From Numida meleagris (lineage: Eukaryota; Chordata; Aves; Galliformes; Numididae), in NCBI RefSeq assembly GCF_002078875.1, contig NC_034410.1:39494797-39558796 (forward strand): DNA of 64,000 nt, given 5' to 3'. Below the pieces are notes generated by a model. It worked only from the letters and a program-made list of their open reading frames with translations. It ran no database searches and was not told the DNA's origin. The first letter of the stretch is position 1. The number at the start of each line of letters is the position of its first letter. A program made the translations under genes and the position numbers. Positions 61,801 to 64,000 of this stretch are shown piece by piece.

Positions 61801-64000
61801 ATTTTTTAAAATATAGTTATTAATCAATAGACATTAGAGTACCTTCTGTGGAAGAATGTAGTGCGTTTTAAAAAAAAAAATCAATGTCTAATTTTGTACA
61901 AAGCCTGCAGTCTGTTTTAAGTTTTCCAGTTTCACGTACGTTTACTAAGACTGAAAATCTCTAATACTTTATTTATTTCATATAACGTATGTACTGTGTA
62001 TGTCTCAGGATGCATGTAGATTTGTATTTCGCAAAGTTTTAAATTTGCACTGTGTCAAAAGCTTGAACACAGACTGTAAGGGTCACATATAGTTTTTGCC
62101 ATTTTGAGCAAAAAATTCCTCATTTGACAAGCACTCATTTTAGTTATTGTCCAGATTGTAGATGAATAAGTAGACAAAAAGTGATAGAATCAGTAAAGAG
62201 TAATGGACTGCATAAGCACGTGGTATTAATTGTAGTCCAAGAGTTAGATTGATGAGTGTGCAGAAAGTAACAGGCTTGGCAGAAGGGTGAATTAGGTAAG
62301 CATATGATATAATTTTGACAGATGATTTTTCGGTTTAATTCACCATCCAATATTTTTCCATGTGTATTGTGCTGTGGTTTTGCATGCTGTGTGCTGTGAA
62401 CAAGTGAGGCTTGTGGTACAGGTATATTACAGTCCTGTCAGAATTATCCTCCATTGTTGTCCATCTCTTATTTTTTTGCAGAAATGTCCATTGTCTTGCA
62501 GATGATGCTAATATTTCAATCTTTGCAGTGAGAGCTTTGCTACACTGGTTTAAGTGAACGTAGATTTCTGTCTGATATTCTTGTAGTAAGCAGGACAAAA
62601 TCCCCCTTGAAACACAGATGGTTGTATACTGCAATTGCCAAATGTGCATGTTCTGGGAGGGCGGAAAGGAAAGGCAGCAATTTTCATCCGCCACCAGCAG
62701 CGAAAAGCTTTGAAAAAGCTATGTGCTCTGGCAGCACTGAGGATTCACGCTATTAGTGACAAGGCTGGGAGTTATCTACTGTTGTTGCCTGCTGCACACG
62801 GTGGTGGGTCTCTTTCCCATGATGGAGACATGGTTCTCATTTCCATAATGCAGATAAGGATAGAGGTTGTTGTTGTAGAACAGCTCTCCAGCAGAAAGGG
62901 ACCTGGAGCTCCTTTGGGCTTCACAACCCCATCCATGCATTGCAGAAAAATGACATTTCCATTAGAGGTGAGGCACTGGGCAGCTTTGGAGAACTGTGCA
63001 GCCATGTCGACCCAGAAGAGCAGTACTGAGGAGCAGCAGTGTTATACAACTAAAGAAATGCTGGGGCAGCGCTGTAACTGTGATGTCTCCAGCATAGGAA
63101 TTACGAAGACTGACACAACCTCTCAAAGTAGTAAATGTGAATTCCTGCTAGTGAAGGGACAAGTCAAGTTGGAGACTTTTGACAAAATACCTTTTTATAT
63201 GTAACCAAAGAGGAATGAGTTATGAAAGAATCAAGGTGTAATTTGCAAATTACTGTAATTTTTTTTAAGAATGCTATTCATACAGGCTTTTCACACAGAG
63301 GATTCTGTGAAAGCCAATTCCAAATGGAAATCATGAATATTTCTTCATGTATATGTGTAATGTATGGCAATACTCATTCTTGCTGGAGCTCCTTTCTGAC
63401 CTAAGCCTGCTTTTCCTCACATTGGTTTCAGAGGACACACACACTTAGAGCACTTAATGATATATCCTTTCTCTTCTGCCACTGATCTTGTGCATGACCT
63501 TAGGGAAAACGTCTTTCTTCTCAGCCTCAGTTTCTCATTTGTCTTTTGTTTTCTTAGTCCCATCTATTTAGGTTACAAAACTGTCATACCACTAAATAGC
63601 TTTTACTGACTGCTCGTGAAATGTCTGGTGAAACAAGGACCTTTAAGCACAACTTCACAATTATATTATTAACATTTAGAGTTGTCTTGTTAAATATTAA
63701 ACTAAACCTGTCTTGACTACGAGGGGAAACGTTGGGTCTAATTTTACTGGTATAAATCAGGAGTTGACTTAAGAAAATTGAGTTACAAAGGTGTGAAATA
63801 GTGAGAATGAGAACAGAATCACGCCTGCAGCAAAAAGTTGATGGAGGAGACTCTGGCACCCACATAATTCTTAGAACAAAAGCGCTCTCATAAATTACCA
63901 TTAGGTTATGCAAGTGTATTCAAGGACCAATTTATCTAAGTAGGAGAAATTAGCTAATGTATATATTACTTGTGATTACATCATGATTATCTAGCAGAGG
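55876..64000 (+). other. RBMS3: RBMS3 intron, open at the 3' side
   Basis: Begins at the GTAAGT donor after the 51-nt exon and runs to the end of the window. No downstream RBMS3 exon was found. It contains a short (TTTG)n run at 59018-59040 and two of the longer open frames in the window, 61219-61668 (149 codons) and 62635-63204 (189 codons). Neither shows a domain, and both are treated as non-coding here. Confidence 0.75.
59018..59040 (+). repeat. (TTTG)n microsatellite
   Basis: Four to five TTTG units ending in a short T run, in the intron after the 51-nt exon. Confidence 0.9.

Noticed and set aside
55876..64000. Next RBMS3 exon (expected to begin GAVITP)
   Set aside because: No matching reading frame with splice borders was found in this interval.
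1..64000. tRNA, rRNA, snRNA genes, CRISPR arrays, endogenous retrovirus LTRs
   Set aside because: No cloverleaf-type boxes, conserved rRNA/snRNA sequence, regularly spaced direct repeats or paired LTR ends were recognised by eye.

Overview
The window reads as nuclear DNA of a bird, most likely a chicken-like galliform. It is AT-rich, has few genes and few interspersed repeats, and its only recognisable transposons are CR1 LINEs, the dominant avian family. There are no bacterial-type operons, rRNA, tRNA or CRISPR arrays. The 163-base run of N inside a simple repeat shows it comes from an assembly scaffold.

The only host gene I can support is RBMS3 on the + strand, an RNA-binding protein of the RBMS/MSSP family. 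Four consecutive exons are visible: 32192-32298, 45129-45175, 52670-52766 and 55825-55875. They total 302 nt, have canonical AG/GT borders and fully compatible phases, and together encode about 101 residues. These run from the last strand of the second RRM into the C-terminal tail. The RRM exons must lie upstream of base 1 and the final exons beyond base 64000, because I recognised neither inside. Almost all of the window is therefore RBMS3 intron: at least 32.2 kb, then 12.8 kb, 7.5 kb, 3.1 kb and at least 8.1 kb.

Layout: 1-32191 is intron with a rearranged antisense CR1 (about 533-1865) and several A/T tracts. 32192-32298 is the first exon. The next intron carries a polypyrimidine (CCCTT)n tract interrupted by the gap, a double palindrome, a 46-base T run and a 3-kb sense CR1 with a decayed endonuclease/reverse-transcriptase frame (about 40158-43200). 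45129-45175 is a 47-nt exon with an RBFOX-type TGCATG just after its donor. The following intron holds a compound hairpin/tandem duplication at 46108-46189. The 97-nt exon, a short intron with a third CR1 fragment, and a 51-nt cassette-like exon follow. The remainder is unannotated intron.

I found no new multi-gene system. The points most worth checking are the splicing architecture (the 47- and 97-nt exons are frame-neutral only as a pair; the 51-nt exon is frame-neutral alone and has a weak acceptor), the compound palindrome, and the CR1 copy that lost its reverse transcriptase. The remaining open frames look like chance frames or transposon fragments and are not called as genes.
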